Positions 7,326-14,513 of a DNA stretch of 21,315 nucleotides are shown in pieces. A model generated the notes under the pieces. The model was given only the letters and a program-made list of their open reading frames with translations, was not told the origin of the DNA and made no database searches. The translations under genes and the position numbers were made by a program. Every line of letters starts with the position of its first letter. The stretch's first letter is position 1. Origin of the DNA: a bacterium UBA2219 (GTDB lineage: Bacteria > Desulfobacterota > Deferrimicrobia > Deferrimicrobiales > Deferrimicrobiaceae); contig DCUH01000066.1 in the NCBI GenBank assembly GCA_002327765.1, forward strand, positions 4,488 to 25,802, in the 5' to 3' direction.

Positions 7326-8477
7326 GTGAAACGAGTGTACGGCCTTACCGCATTCCTCCTCCTTTTCGCCGCTTCCGTTTCCTTCGGGGCGGGTCCGCTG
7401 AAGATCGGGGTCCTCGCGCCGCTCTCGGGGCCGTTCGCCGCCAACGGCACCTCCTTCGTCCAGGCCGCCACGCTGGCGGTCGAGCAGGCCAACGCCGAGG
7501 GAGGCGCCCTGGGCCGCCGGATCGAGATCGCCGTGGCGGACACCGAAGGGCGGGTGGACGTCGCCCGGTCCGAAACGCTGCGGCTGGTCTCGCGCGAGGG
7601 CGTGGACGCGCTGGTGGGCGCCTACCTCTCGGAAGAGACCATGGGGGTCATGGAGACGGCGGGGCCTCGCGGTATCCCGCTAATCGTCCCCGTCGCCGCC
7701 ACCGCCGAGATCACCGACAGGATCCGCCGGGAGCCGGCCAGGTTCCGCGCCGTCTTCCGCGTCTCCTACTCCATCCCCCAATGGGCGGAAACGCTGGCGG
7801 CCTTCCTCAAGGCGAGGAAAACTGCCCGGTACGCCTTCGTCGGCACGGGGATCCGCTGGAACAAGGAGCTCGGGAACGCCCTCGAGCAGTCGGCCGCCCG
7901 CCTGGGGATCGGCGTCGCGTACGCCGGCTACTACAGCCCGGGGAACCCGGCGTTCGACCCGGTGGCCGTCGCCGCGGCCGGGAGCGGCGCCGACATCGTC
8001 GTCCTGGGAGACCCCGGGAAGAACTCCCTCTCCTTCCTGAAGCGGCTGCGGGAGCTTTCTCCCGGGATGCCCGTCCTGTCCGTCGGGGGGACGCTGGGGG
8101 ACGCCAGGCTCGTGCCGTCGCTCCCGCTCGCCGGCCCGCTCTACGTCCAGGCGGCCGCCTGGAAAGGGTCCACTCCGTCGGCGACGGCGTACGCCGAACG
8201 GTTCGAGAAGCGGTTCGGGTCGGCGCCCGTCGGCTACAGCGACACCCTGCCGTACGACGCCGTGACCGTCCTCGTCGCCGCCTGGCGGCAGGCGGGAAGC
8301 GCGAAAGGGGACGCGGTCGCATCGGCGCTGGAGAACGGGACGTTCCAGGGCGCCGCCGGCGCATACCGCTTCGACGATTCGCACCAGGCGGCGTGGGGCC
8401 CCGGCCCCGGCGCCCTGCGCGGGACGATCATCCGCTGGGAGCGGGACGGCGGCAGGATCGTCTTTCCGCCGCACTGA
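7326..8477 (+). CDS. ABC importer substrate-binding protein (Peripla_BP_6, LivJ/K-like)
   Basis: A 383-residue exported solute-binding protein. It has a signal peptide (MKRVYGLTAFLLLFAASVSFGAG) and then the start typical of the branched-chain amino acid receptor family, LKIGVLAPLSGPFAANG. A two-lobed periplasmic-binding fold runs to the C-terminus (IDxxVADTEG, LVGAYLSEET, GTLGDARLVPSL). It would capture a small ligand in the periplasm and deliver it to the LivHM channel. HAAT-family receptors bind amino acids, but also urea, aromatic compounds and others, so the ligand is open. GTG 7326 was chosen because GGGAGGG (7312-7318) lies 7 nt upstream and the signal peptide starts there; an ATG-like start at 7215 would add 37 unsupported residues. 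It is the first gene of the importer cluster, 16 bp before livH. Confidence 0.88.
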   Translation: MKRVYGLTAFLLLFAASVSFGAGPLKIGVLAPLSGPFAANGTSFVQAATLAVEQANAEGGALGRRIEIAVADTEGRVDVARSETLRLVSREGVDALVGAYLSEETMGVMETAGPRGIPLIVPVAATAEITDRIRREPARFRAVFRVSYSIPQWAETLAAFLKARKTARYAFVGTGIRWNKELGNALEQSAARLGIGVAYAGYYSPGNPAFDPVAVAAAGSGADIVVLGDPGKNSLSFLKRLRELSPGMPVLSVGGTLGDARLVPSLPLAGPLYVQAAAWKGSTPSATAYAERFEKRFGSAPVGYSDTLPYDAVTVLVAAWRQAGSAKGDAVASALENGTFQGAAGAYRFDDSHQAAWGPGPGALRGTIIRWERDGGRIVFPPH

Positions 8478-8493
8478 CGGGCCCGGGTACGCC

Positions 8494-9360
8494 GTGCCGG
8501 CCCTTCCCCAGCTCATCCTCGACGGCGTCTTCACGGGCGCGGCCTTCGCCCTGATGGCGGGCGGGCTGTCGCTGATCCTGGGCGTCGTCAAGGTCGTGAA
8601 CCTTTCGCACGGCGCCTTTTTCACGCTGGGAGCGTATGTCGCGGCCACCCTTTCGCGGCAAGGGACGGAGTTTCACCCCGTCGCCTCCATCCTCCTGGGC
8701 GGCGGCGTCGCGTTCGCTCTCGGGACGTTCCTGGGAAAGGGATTCATCAACCCGATCCGATCCCACCCGTTTTCCGTGACGGTCGGCACCCTGGCCTTCT
8801 CCCTCCTGTTCGAGCAGGTCGCCCAGTTCGCCTGGGGGCCCCATCCGCAGATCATCGCCGTGGGGCGCTCCTTCTCCGGCCCGCTGGGCACCACGGTGCG
8901 GATGTGGGGCGCCGCCGCCTTCCTTGCGTGCCTCGCACTGCTCGCGGCGCTGCGGCTCCTGCTCTCTTCTCGCTGGGGCCTGCCCCTAAAGCTGATCGCG
9001 GAGGACGAGGAGATCGCCGAATCGGTCGGGATCGACGCGGAGAAGGTCCGCTACCTGACGTTCGGCGCCGCGTCGGCCATGGCTGCCGTCGCGGGGGCGC
9101 TGCTCGCGCCCGCCGCCGCGATCGTCCCCACCATGGGACGCGGCCCGCTGATCCTCTCCCTGATCGTCGTCATCGTGTCGGGGATGGAGAACCTGCCGGC
9201 GACCTTCGCCCTCGCCGTCGGGCTCGGCCTCCTGTCGAACCTGGGCGCGTACTACCTCGCGCCCGAGTGGTCCTACATCCTGCTGCTGGCGACCGTCTGC
9301 GTCCTGCTGGCCCTGCGCCCCGCCGGGTGGAAGGGGCTCGTCATCGCCCGCGACGTATGA
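8494..9360 (+). CDS. livH: Branched-chain amino acid-type ABC permease, LivH family
   Basis: A 288-residue inner-membrane permease with about eight hydrophobic segments. Family landmarks are seen: the GLSLILGVVKVVNLSHGAFF motif near residue 25-45 and the cytoplasmic coupling loop with ALRLLLSSRWGLPLKLIAEDEE and AESVGIDAEKVR. It pairs with LivM to form the translocation channel energised by LivG and LivF. The GTG start follows the binding-protein stop by 16 bp. The ribosome site is weak, so coupling to the upstream gene is likely. Unusually, the cluster is interrupted right after this gene. Substrate specificity cannot be deduced. Confidence 0.87.
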   Translation: MPALPQLILDGVFTGAAFALMAGGLSLILGVVKVVNLSHGAFFTLGAYVAATLSRQGTEFHPVASILLGGGVAFALGTFLGKGFINPIRSHPFSVTVGTLAFSLLFEQVAQFAWGPHPQIIAVGRSFSGPLGTTVRMWGAAAFLACLALLAALRLLLSSRWGLPLKLIAEDEEIAESVGIDAEKVRYLTFGAASAMAAVAGALLAPAAAIVPTMGRGPLILSLIVVIVSGMENLPATFALAVGLGLLSNLGAYYLAPEWSYILLLATVCVLLALRPAGWKGLVIARDV

Positions 9361-9433
9361 GCAGCAAGGGCACGCCCCCCGGACGAGTAAAACCCCTTCG
9401 GGGATACCTCGCAGGCTGACCAGGCCAACCGGA

Positions 9434-9580
9434 TCACGGAGCCGACGGATACCGCATTCTCCGAAAAGGGCTCTCCCCGTTCACTGCGGGCCGCAGCTTC
9501 CCGGCTACGACCAGCGAACGTGCTTTTTCCAATGCTTCCCCGGCCTTCGTTATCCAGTATTGGTCATCGAACGCTTCTGC
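9434..9580 (-). pseudogene. Possible remnant of a HEPN-like helical gene
   Basis: A 48-codon minus-strand reading segment lies between stops and has no start codon. Its first half (DDQYWITKAGEALEKARSLV followed by VAGKLRPAVN) resembles the first two helices of HEPN-domain proteins, which often read KAxEALExAxxLLxxGxxxxAVNRAYYA. The expected RxYYAxFH continuation is missing, and the frame runs into unrelated residues and a TGA. HEPN proteins are commonly RNases in toxin-antitoxin pairs; no partner nucleotidyltransferase is present. The match is by eye to a loose helical pattern and could be chance. Confidence 0.25.
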
Positions 9581-9900
9581 CTATAAAGAAGACGGGGGCT
9601 CCGCCAAACTTCGCGCTAACCTTGAAGGCCATGGAGGGCGCAGGAGCAGCTCGTTCAGGGGAAACCCTTTTCGGCGTACGCGGCAATGTGGACTCCTTGA
9701 CCCCATGGCCCTGATCGCCTTCGTGGTCCCGCAGGGATACTCGTCCCCGAGGCAGCCCTTGCGGCCCATATCCCGACGCGATGCCAGCCACCCCCGCAAA
9801 CCACAGCGATACAGGCCACAGGCGAAAGGAGAAGAGTGTTCCCCGCCCAGTTAACAAGAAACTATGGTTACCATTTGCCGAGGGGTTCCCCGGGAAATTC

Positions 9901-9925
9901 TGTAGCCTCTCAGGCTACAATTTTT
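9901..9925 (+). terminator. Rho-independent-type terminator inside the liv cluster
   Basis: TGTAGCC (9901-9907) and GGCTACA (9913-9919) form a perfect 7-bp stem with loop TCTCA. They are followed by A and five T residues (9921-9925). The T tract is only on the + strand side, so it would stop rightward transcripts that include the binding protein and livH. LivMGF would then need read-through or their own promoter. Confidence 0.65.
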
Positions 9926-10006
9926 CAGGAACACCCCCCTCGCGGAAGCGATACCGCGAATCGCTTTCGCCCGCGCCGGCCGCATTTCATATAGAATCTG
10001 GAACCG

Positions 10007-10963
10007 ATGGCTGCGCACCTTCCCATCGGGAAATCGACGGCCGCGGCGGCGGGAATCCTGCTCCTCCTCCCTCTCGGGCTGCATGACCCGTTCCTGCTCG
10101 ACGTCCTCACGACGGGGTTCCTGCTGGCCGCGTTCGCCGGGTCGTGGGACATCGTCGGCGGGGTGGCGGGCCAGGTGTCGCTCTGCCACGCCCTGTTCTT
10201 CGGCATCGCCTCGTACGCCTGCGCGGCGATGACCACCCTGCTCGAATGGCCGGCGTTCCTCGCCGCTCCCGCGGCCGTCCTGCTGGCGGGGCTGGGCGGG
10301 TTCGGCGTCGGCGCCCTGGCGGCGCCGCTGCGCGGGCCGTTCGTCGCGGTCCTCACGCTCGCCATCGGGGAGGCGGCCCACGAGCTGGTCCTGGGCAACG
10401 TCTTCCTGGCGGGGGCCGGAGGGTACGCCTGGGGAGGCGAAGGCGGCATCCCGGTGAGATTGCCGTGGTGGGCGGAGTCGCCCCGGGCCGCATATTACGC
10501 CGCCCTCGTCTTCCTGGCGGCGGCGACCGCGGTCCTGCTCCTCGTCCGGCGCTCGCGCCAGGGGCTGGTCCTGCGCGCGGTCGCGGGGAGCGAGATGACC
10601 GCCCGGGCTTCCGGCATCGACGTCGCGAAGCACAAGCGGCGGGCGTTCGGGATCGCCGCCCTTCTGGCGGGGACCGCGGGAGCCGCGTACGCCTTCCATG
10701 TCGGGAGGGCGACGGCGGCCGACTTCTCGCTGGAGCTCTCCTTCCAGGCGGCCACGTTCGCCGCCGTAGGAGGGCGCGGGACCGTCGTCGGCCCGGTCGC
10801 CGCGGCGTTCTGCTTCCACGTCCTGTTCCAGGGGCTCGACGTGCCGCCGGGCACGCGCATCCTGTTCTATGCCCTCGCGCTGATGCTGATCCTTCGGTTC
10901 TTCCCGGGCGGAGTTGCGGGAGAGCTGCTGCGGCTCCGGGAGCGGCGGGAGGCGGGACGATGA
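10007..10963 (+). CDS. livM: Branched-chain amino acid-type ABC permease, LivM family
   Basis: A 318-residue inner-membrane protein with about eight to nine hydrophobic segments. LivM landmarks include the segment GSWDIVGGVAGQVSLCHALF near residue 45, ALAAPLRGPFVAVLTLAIGE, the coupling region RRSRQGLVLRAVAGSEMTARASGIDV, and GRGTVVGPVAAAF near the end. It is the second half of the importer channel. The ATG at 10007 is preceded by no strong ribosome site (CTGGAACCG). It lies 81 bp after a terminator hairpin, so its expression may be uncoupled from livH. Its stop overlaps the livG start as ATGA. Confidence 0.87.
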   Translation: MAAHLPIGKSTAAAAGILLLLPLGLHDPFLLDVLTTGFLLAAFAGSWDIVGGVAGQVSLCHALFFGIASYACAAMTTLLEWPAFLAAPAAVLLAGLGGFGVGALAAPLRGPFVAVLTLAIGEAAHELVLGNVFLAGAGGYAWGGEGGIPVRLPWWAESPRAAYYAALVFLAAATAVLLLVRRSRQGLVLRAVAGSEMTARASGIDVAKHKRRAFGIAALLAGTAGAAYAFHVGRATAADFSLELSFQAATFAAVGGRGTVVGPVAAAFCFHVLFQGLDVPPGTRILFYALALMLILRFFPGGVAGELLRLRERREAGR

Positions 10964-11622
10964 CCTCCCCGGCCTTCCTGCTGACCGTCGACGGGATCGC
11001 GAAGTCGTTCGAGCGCGCCCCCGTGCTCGCGGAGGTCTCCTTCCACGTCCTCCCCGGCGAAGCCGTCGGCCTGTGCGGCGACAACGGGTCCGGCAAGACG
11101 ACGCTGGTCAACATCCTCTCCGGCCTGATCGCGCCGGACGCGGGTTCCGTGCGGTTCGACGGCCTGGACGTCACGCGGCTGCCGATGGACGCCCGCTACC
11201 GGGCCGGCATCGCCCGCACCTTCCAGATCCCCCGGCCCTATCCCGCCCTCACGGTGGCCGAAGCCGTGCGGGTCGCCCTTCCCGCGTCGGCCGGCGGCGG
11301 GGAGATCGATGCGCTCCTGTCGCGCGTCGGCCTTCTCGGGCAGCGGGACCTCCCGTGCGGCCGGCTGTCGCAGGGGTGCCTGCGGCGCCTCGAGTTCGCC
11401 CGGGCGCTGGCCTGCCGGCCCAGGCTGATGATCCTCGACGAGGTCTTCTCCGCCCTGTCCACGACCGACGAGGAGGAGCTCGTCGCCCTCCTGCGCGCCG
11501 TCAACCGCGAGGACGGCGCGGCGTTCCTCCTCGTATCGCACAACCCGCAGCTCCTGGACAGCCTCTGCGGGCGCGTCCTGCACCTCGCAGGCGGCCGCAT
11601 CGCGCGCGAGGGGAAGGCGTAG
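10960..11622 (+). CDS. livG: ABC importer ATP-binding protein, LivG family (short, divergent motifs)
   Basis: A 220-residue ATPase of the HAAT importer, in the cytoplasm against LivH/LivM. Walker A is GDNGSGKTT, the Q-loop region is ARTFQIPRPYPALTV, and the H-loop is LLVSHN. Two motifs depart from the usual form. The signature reads LSQGCLRRLE rather than LSxGxQR, and Walker B reads LMILDEVFSALS with Val where Pro is normal; the catalytic Glu is kept. At 220 residues it is shorter than the roughly 250 typical of LivG, lacking part of the loop after the Q-loop. GGGAGG about 8 nt upstream and the ATGA overlap with livM support the start. Whether it is fully active is uncertain. Confidence 0.85.
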   Translation: MTSPAFLLTVDGIAKSFERAPVLAEVSFHVLPGEAVGLCGDNGSGKTTLVNILSGLIAPDAGSVRFDGLDVTRLPMDARYRAGIARTFQIPRPYPALTVAEAVRVALPASAGGGEIDALLSRVGLLGQRDLPCGRLSQGCLRRLEFARALACRPRLMILDEVFSALSTTDEEELVALLRAVNREDGAAFLLVSHNPQLLDSLCGRVLHLAGGRIAREGKA

Positions 11623-12369
11623 ATGGCCGCGGCGGATCGGCTGGAGATCGGGTCCTTGAGGATCGCCTTCGGCAGGCTCGTCGCGGTGCGGGACGTCTCC
11701 CTCTCGGTGCGCGAGGGGGAGACGGTGGCGATCTTCGGCCCGAACGGGTCGGGGAAGACCACGTTCCTGAAGGGCGTCGCGGGACTCATCCCGGTCCAGG
11801 GGGGGACGGTCGTCTACCGGGGGGAGGATCTGTCGCGGCTTCCCGCCCACGAGCGGGCCGCGCGGGGGGTCCGTTACGTCTCCGACCGTTCCCGGGTCGC
11901 GGTGCGGATGACGGTCCGGGAGAACCTCGACGCGGGGGCGTGGCTGCTCCCGGCGGGCCGCAGGAAGGCGGCCCGGGAGCGCGTGCTGTCGCTGTTCCCC
12001 GTCCTCGGGGAGAAGGCGGGCGAGCCGGCCGGGGTGCTCTCGGGGGGGGAGCGCCAGATGCTGATCCTCGCGCGCGCGCTGATCGGGGAGCCCTCGCTCC
12101 TGCTGATGGACGAGCCGCTCCTCGGGCTGTCTCGCGAGGTGCGGGACCGCTTCGTCTCCGTAATCGAGGCGCAACTGAAAGGGCGGGTGACGATCCTCAT
12201 GGCGGAGCACGATGCGGAAACGGGCTTCCGGGTCATGGACCGCCTTGCGATCTTCCGCAGAGGCGCCCTGGTGCACGAGAGGGCGCGGGCGGACGTTCGT
12301 GACGCCTCGGCCCTTCTCGCACTGCTCCACGAGCATTTCCGCCCGGAAAAGGAAAGGGGGAACGGATGA
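11623..12369 (+). CDS. livF: ABC importer ATP-binding protein, LivF family
   Basis: A 248-residue ATPase with intact motifs: Walker A GPNGSGKTT, signature LSGGERQ, Walker B LLLMDEP and switch His in AEHDAETG. The segment RYVSDRSRVAVRMTVRENL corresponds to the LivF Q-loop region, where the family often has VPEGRR rather than Gln. It would form an asymmetric pair with LivG; the degenerate signature of LivG and the intact one here suggest unequal ATP sites. GGGGAAGG just before the ATG serves as ribosome site, and the gene begins directly after the livG stop. The C-terminal end (HFRPEKERGNG) overlaps the start of a small ribbon-helix-helix-like gene. Confidence 0.88.
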   Translation: MAAADRLEIGSLRIAFGRLVAVRDVSLSVREGETVAIFGPNGSGKTTFLKGVAGLIPVQGGTVVYRGEDLSRLPAHERAARGVRYVSDRSRVAVRMTVRENLDAGAWLLPAGRRKAARERVLSLFPVLGEKAGEPAGVLSGGERQMLILARALIGEPSLLLMDEPLLGLSREVRDRFVSVIEAQLKGRVTILMAEHDAETGFRVMDRLAIFRRGALVHERARADVRDASALLALLHEHFRPEKERGNG

Positions 12370-12545
12370 GCGCGACGGCGGCGGGAAGCGACGGGCAGGG
12401 GGAACGCGGGCCGGTGACGGTGCTGCTGCCGCAGGAAACGGTCGACCGGCTGATGCAATACTGCCTCGACTATCGCGTGACGCCCGACGAGGTGGTGGAA
12501 CGCGCGCTCAAGGAGTATTTCCTCGAAGGGGACATGAGCCACTGA
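12366..12545 (+). CDS. Small ribbon-helix-helix-like protein at the end of the liv cluster
   Basis: A 59-residue ORF, ATG at 12366 overlapping the livF TGA (ATGA), with a G-rich ribosome site (AAAGGGGGAA) inside the livF end. After a short flexible Gly/Ser start, residues 17-54 read as strand (VTVLLPQET), helix (VDRLMQYCLDYR) and helix (TPDEVVERALKEYFL). This is the layout of CopG/Arc-type ribbon-helix-helix DNA-binding proteins. Codon use matches livF. Such proteins are dimeric repressors or antitoxins; no toxin partner follows, so a regulator of the importer is one guess. The family call is from pattern and length only; the coding call is stronger because of the overlap and codon bias. Confidence 0.7.
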   Translation: MSATAAGSDGQGERGPVTVLLPQETVDRLMQYCLDYRVTPDEVVERALKEYFLEGDMSH

Positions 12546-12563
12546 AATGGGGCATCCCCCGGG

Positions 12564-12582
12564 CGCCTGACTCCCTCAGGCG
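12564..12582. terminator. Hairpin between convergent genes
   Basis: CGCCTGA (12564-12570) and TCAGGCG (12576-12582) form a perfect 7-bp stem with loop CTCCC between the liv cluster end and the stop codon of the leftward U32 gene. The right arm includes that stop codon. No T tract follows on either side, so intrinsic termination is uncertain. Confidence 0.35.
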
Positions 12583-13532
12583 TCGCCCCGCGCCTCGCCG
12601 ATGAGGCCCGCGGTCTTCTCCCTGCGCTCGGTGTCGCGCCCGGCCACGATGGCCGCCATCCGCTCCCGGAACGGCTCCATGCGGAAACCCGCGCGGTCGC
12701 GCAGGCAGGCGTCGATCAGGTCCCGGTAGAAGCGCACCATCTCCCCGACCAGCGCCGTGGAGTATTCCCGCCCCTGGATCTTGATGGTGTCGACGCCCAG
12801 GTCGATCAGCTCCGGGACGTCCTCGGCCCGGAAGAACGCCGGGTTGGGCATCTTCACGCCCGCCGCCTCCAGGTTCCCCCGCCCGTCGACCCGGTCCCAG
12901 TCGGTGAGGCAGATCCGGTAGCACAGCCCGCCGCGATTGGGGCTGCCGGGGAAATGGTCCTTGCCCGTATCGTCGACCTGCCGCGCGAAGCGCGCGTAGC
13001 TGCTCATCGTGCAGCGGCCCAGCAGGGTCCAGCACATGGTGGCGTGGACCAGCACCTCGAGGCCGACCCCGGCCTCCCGCTTGATCTTCCGCATCGTCTC
13101 CCGGTCCATCCGGCACTCGGCGACCACCTGCGACGCGCCCGCCTCCTTGTAGAAGAGCGCATCCTGAACGTTGCCGATCGTGCACCCCACGCTGGCGTGG
13201 ACGACCGCGTCGGGGTGCCTTTTTTTCAGGGCCTTCATGAGGCCGGGATCGGTGAGGATGAAGTCGCGGATGCCGGCGCGCCAGAGCGCCTCGGTCCTGG
13301 AAAGGAAAAGGGGCGCCTCGGAGGAAGCGGGGAGCGTGTTGAAGGCCACGCGGAGGATCTTCCCGCGGGAGCGGGCCAGCCGCGCGGCCTCGACGACCTG
13401 GTCGTCATCCATCTCGTAGAGCGCCCTGCGGCGGCTCCACCCCTTCGCGCCCACGTAGACGGCGTCCGCCCCGTTGTCGAACGCGGCGCGGGCCATCTCG
13501 AGCGTGCCGCCGGATGCGAGCAGTTCCACCAT
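12576..13532 (-). CDS. U32 family protein, UbiU-like
   Basis: A 318-residue protein of the U32 (formerly peptidase U32) family. The N-terminus (ELLASGGTLEMARAAFDNGADAVYVGAKG) is the usual TIM-barrel opening of this family. Cysteines in MCWTLLGRC (C-x6-C) and GGLCYRIC (C-x3-C), with NRGG just before, fit the iron-sulfur ligand region of U32 proteins such as UbiU. Known U32 members are O2-independent hydroxylation factors (UbiU/UbiV for ubiquinone; RlhA and TrhP for RNA), not proven proteases. The 4-bp spacing from an upstream UbiV-like gene suggests the two work as a heterodimer. The ATG has AGGA about 7 nt upstream. UbiU, TrhP-like or an uncharacterised U32 group are all possible; the substrate is not shown by the sequence. 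Confidence 0.8.
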   Translation of the reverse strand: MVELLASGGTLEMARAAFDNGADAVYVGAKGWSRRRALYEMDDDQVVEAARLARSRGKILRVAFNTLPASSEAPLFLSRTEALWRAGIRDFILTDPGLMKALKKRHPDAVVHASVGCTIGNVQDALFYKEAGASQVVAECRMDRETMRKIKREAGVGLEVLVHATMCWTLLGRCTMSSYARFARQVDDTGKDHFPGSPNRGGLCYRICLTDWDRVDGRGNLEAAGVKMPNPAFFRAEDVPELIDLGVDTIKIQGREYSTALVGEMVRFYRDLIDACLRDRAGFRMEPFRERMAAIVAGRDTERREKTAGLIGEARGDA

Positions 13533-13536
13533 GTTC

Positions 13537-14475
13537 CTATTTTATCCCAGGGTCGTCCCGCTGCAGGAGCTCCCCGACGTATCTCCTGCCGGAGGTCCCG
13601 AAATAATAGCCGTTGCAGAGGTTCCGCTTCGCGTGCCTGCGCGCCGCCTTCGCCCAGCGGTCCCGGATCGCATACTCCCCCCCCGAAAAAGCGAGTTCCA
13701 GCGCCTCCCGGTAGGCGGCGCCGATCTCCGACCGGTACGCCGCCGTTTCGTACAGCCCCTCCACCCGGAAGACCCGGAAGCCGTCGCGGGCCAGCCGCGG
13801 AAGGTGCTCCAGCATGCACATGTCGCGCCCCGACATTACCCCCTTGCCGACGGTCTTGAGCGCCCACTGCGGGGTCTTGAGCCAATGCTCCTCGCGGCAG
13901 GCGGCGGGGCAGTTCGGGTCGGTCTCCTCGGGCTCCGAGAGGAGGAAGCACTTGTCGGTCACGCCCAGCGGGATCTTCCCGTGGACGAGCAGCTCGATCT
14001 CGACGGAGGCTTCGCGGGCGATCAGCCCCATCTCGTCGAGCGCCACCTCGGCGTTGGGGCGCACCCGGACCGCCCCGGCGTCGCGCATCACCGCCGCGGC
14101 GAGATGGGTGTAGACGTTGGCGTAGGCGCCCATGTGGGCGGGCAGCGGCCTCCCCTTCTCCCGCAGCATCCGCAGGACACCCAGGCTGTGCACCTCGAGG
14201 GCGTCCGCCCCCGCCGCGGCCGCGGCGTCGATGAGGCGTTCCACGTGGGGAAGGTCCGCCTCGCGCGGGGCGGCCGGCGTGGTCACGTACGCCTTCTTCC
14301 CCGAAGCGTGCAGGAGCGACACGACGCCGCCCAGCGAGTCGAGCGCCTCGGCGTAATTGCCCTCCAAGCGGCGGCAGTACGGGCTGCCCAGGCAGACGGC
14401 GTCGCAGGGCGCGAGATCCGTCCCCTCGAGCTCCCCCGGGGAGGCCAGGCTGACGATGAGTTCGAAGTCGCTCAT
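13537..14475 (-). CDS. U32 family protein, UbiV-like
   Basis: A 312-residue U32 protein. It has the sequence CFLLSEPEETDPNCPAAC, a C-x12-C-x3-C spacing that matches the three clustered iron-sulfur ligands of UbiV. Further upstream, Cys34 in SPYCRRLEG could be the fourth ligand. The barrel core is seen in ADALEVHSLGVLRML and HMGAYANVYTHLAA. A conserved-looking C-terminal end (NLCNGYYFG) follows, a motif of the UbiV/U32 type. UbiV works with UbiU in O2-independent ubiquinone hydroxylation, and this gene sits 4 bp before a UbiU-like gene. ATG 14475 begins the family-like N-terminus; reading further upstream enters the mglA gene in another frame. The pathway partner genes (UbiT, quinone biosynthesis) are not in the window. 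Confidence 0.8.
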   Translation of the reverse strand: MSDFELIVSLASPGELEGTDLAPCDAVCLGSPYCRRLEGNYAEALDSLGGVVSLLHASGKKAYVTTPAAPREADLPHVERLIDAAAAAGADALEVHSLGVLRMLREKGRPLPAHMGAYANVYTHLAAAVMRDAGAVRVRPNAEVALDEMGLIAREASVEIELLVHGKIPLGVTDKCFLLSEPEETDPNCPAACREEHWLKTPQWALKTVGKGVMSGRDMCMLEHLPRLARDGFRVFRVEGLYETAAYRSEIGAAYREALELAFSGGEYAIRDRWAKAARRHAKRNLCNGYYFGTSGRRYVGELLQRDDPGIK

Positions 14476-14513
14476 GGGATCGGGCGAAGGGGGAGCGGAG
14501 GCTTTGCCGCTCT

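Larger units (their letters stand above)
9361..10006. other. 646-bp gene-poor interruption of the liv cluster
   Basis: This stretch separates livH from livM and is visibly more A/T-rich than its flanks. It holds a terminator-like hairpin (9901-9925), an 11-bp palindrome ATGGTTACCAT (9864-9874), a possible HEPN-like remnant on the minus strand (9434-9580), and a weak -10-like TATAGA at 9990-9995 before livM. One + frame stays open from about 9504 to a TAA near 9854, but has no start, no ribosome site and no family I recognise. No terminal inverted repeats or target-site duplications stood out. It may be a relic insertion, a regulatory or RNA-coding segment, or both. Confidence 0.6.

Noticed and set aside
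5303..8554. Very long open + frame (over 1,000 codons)
   Set aside because: It runs antisense to or out of frame with capA-like, NlpC/P60 and the binding protein, all of which have clear family motifs. The translation is Arg/Gly/Pro-rich, typical of a GC-rich shadow frame.
9393..9404. CCCCTTCGGGG hairpin just after livH
   Set aside because: The stem is only 3-4 bp and no T tract follows, so it does not qualify as a terminator.
9504..9854. + strand open frame in the liv interruption
   Set aside because: No start codon with a ribosome site, no recognised domain, and its composition does not follow the third-position G/C pattern of nearby genes. Left as part of the gene-poor region.
10867..12336. 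Minus-strand open frame of about 490 codons opposite livG and livF
   Set aside because: Shadow of two ATPases with intact Walker and signature motifs; its translation has no recognisable domain.
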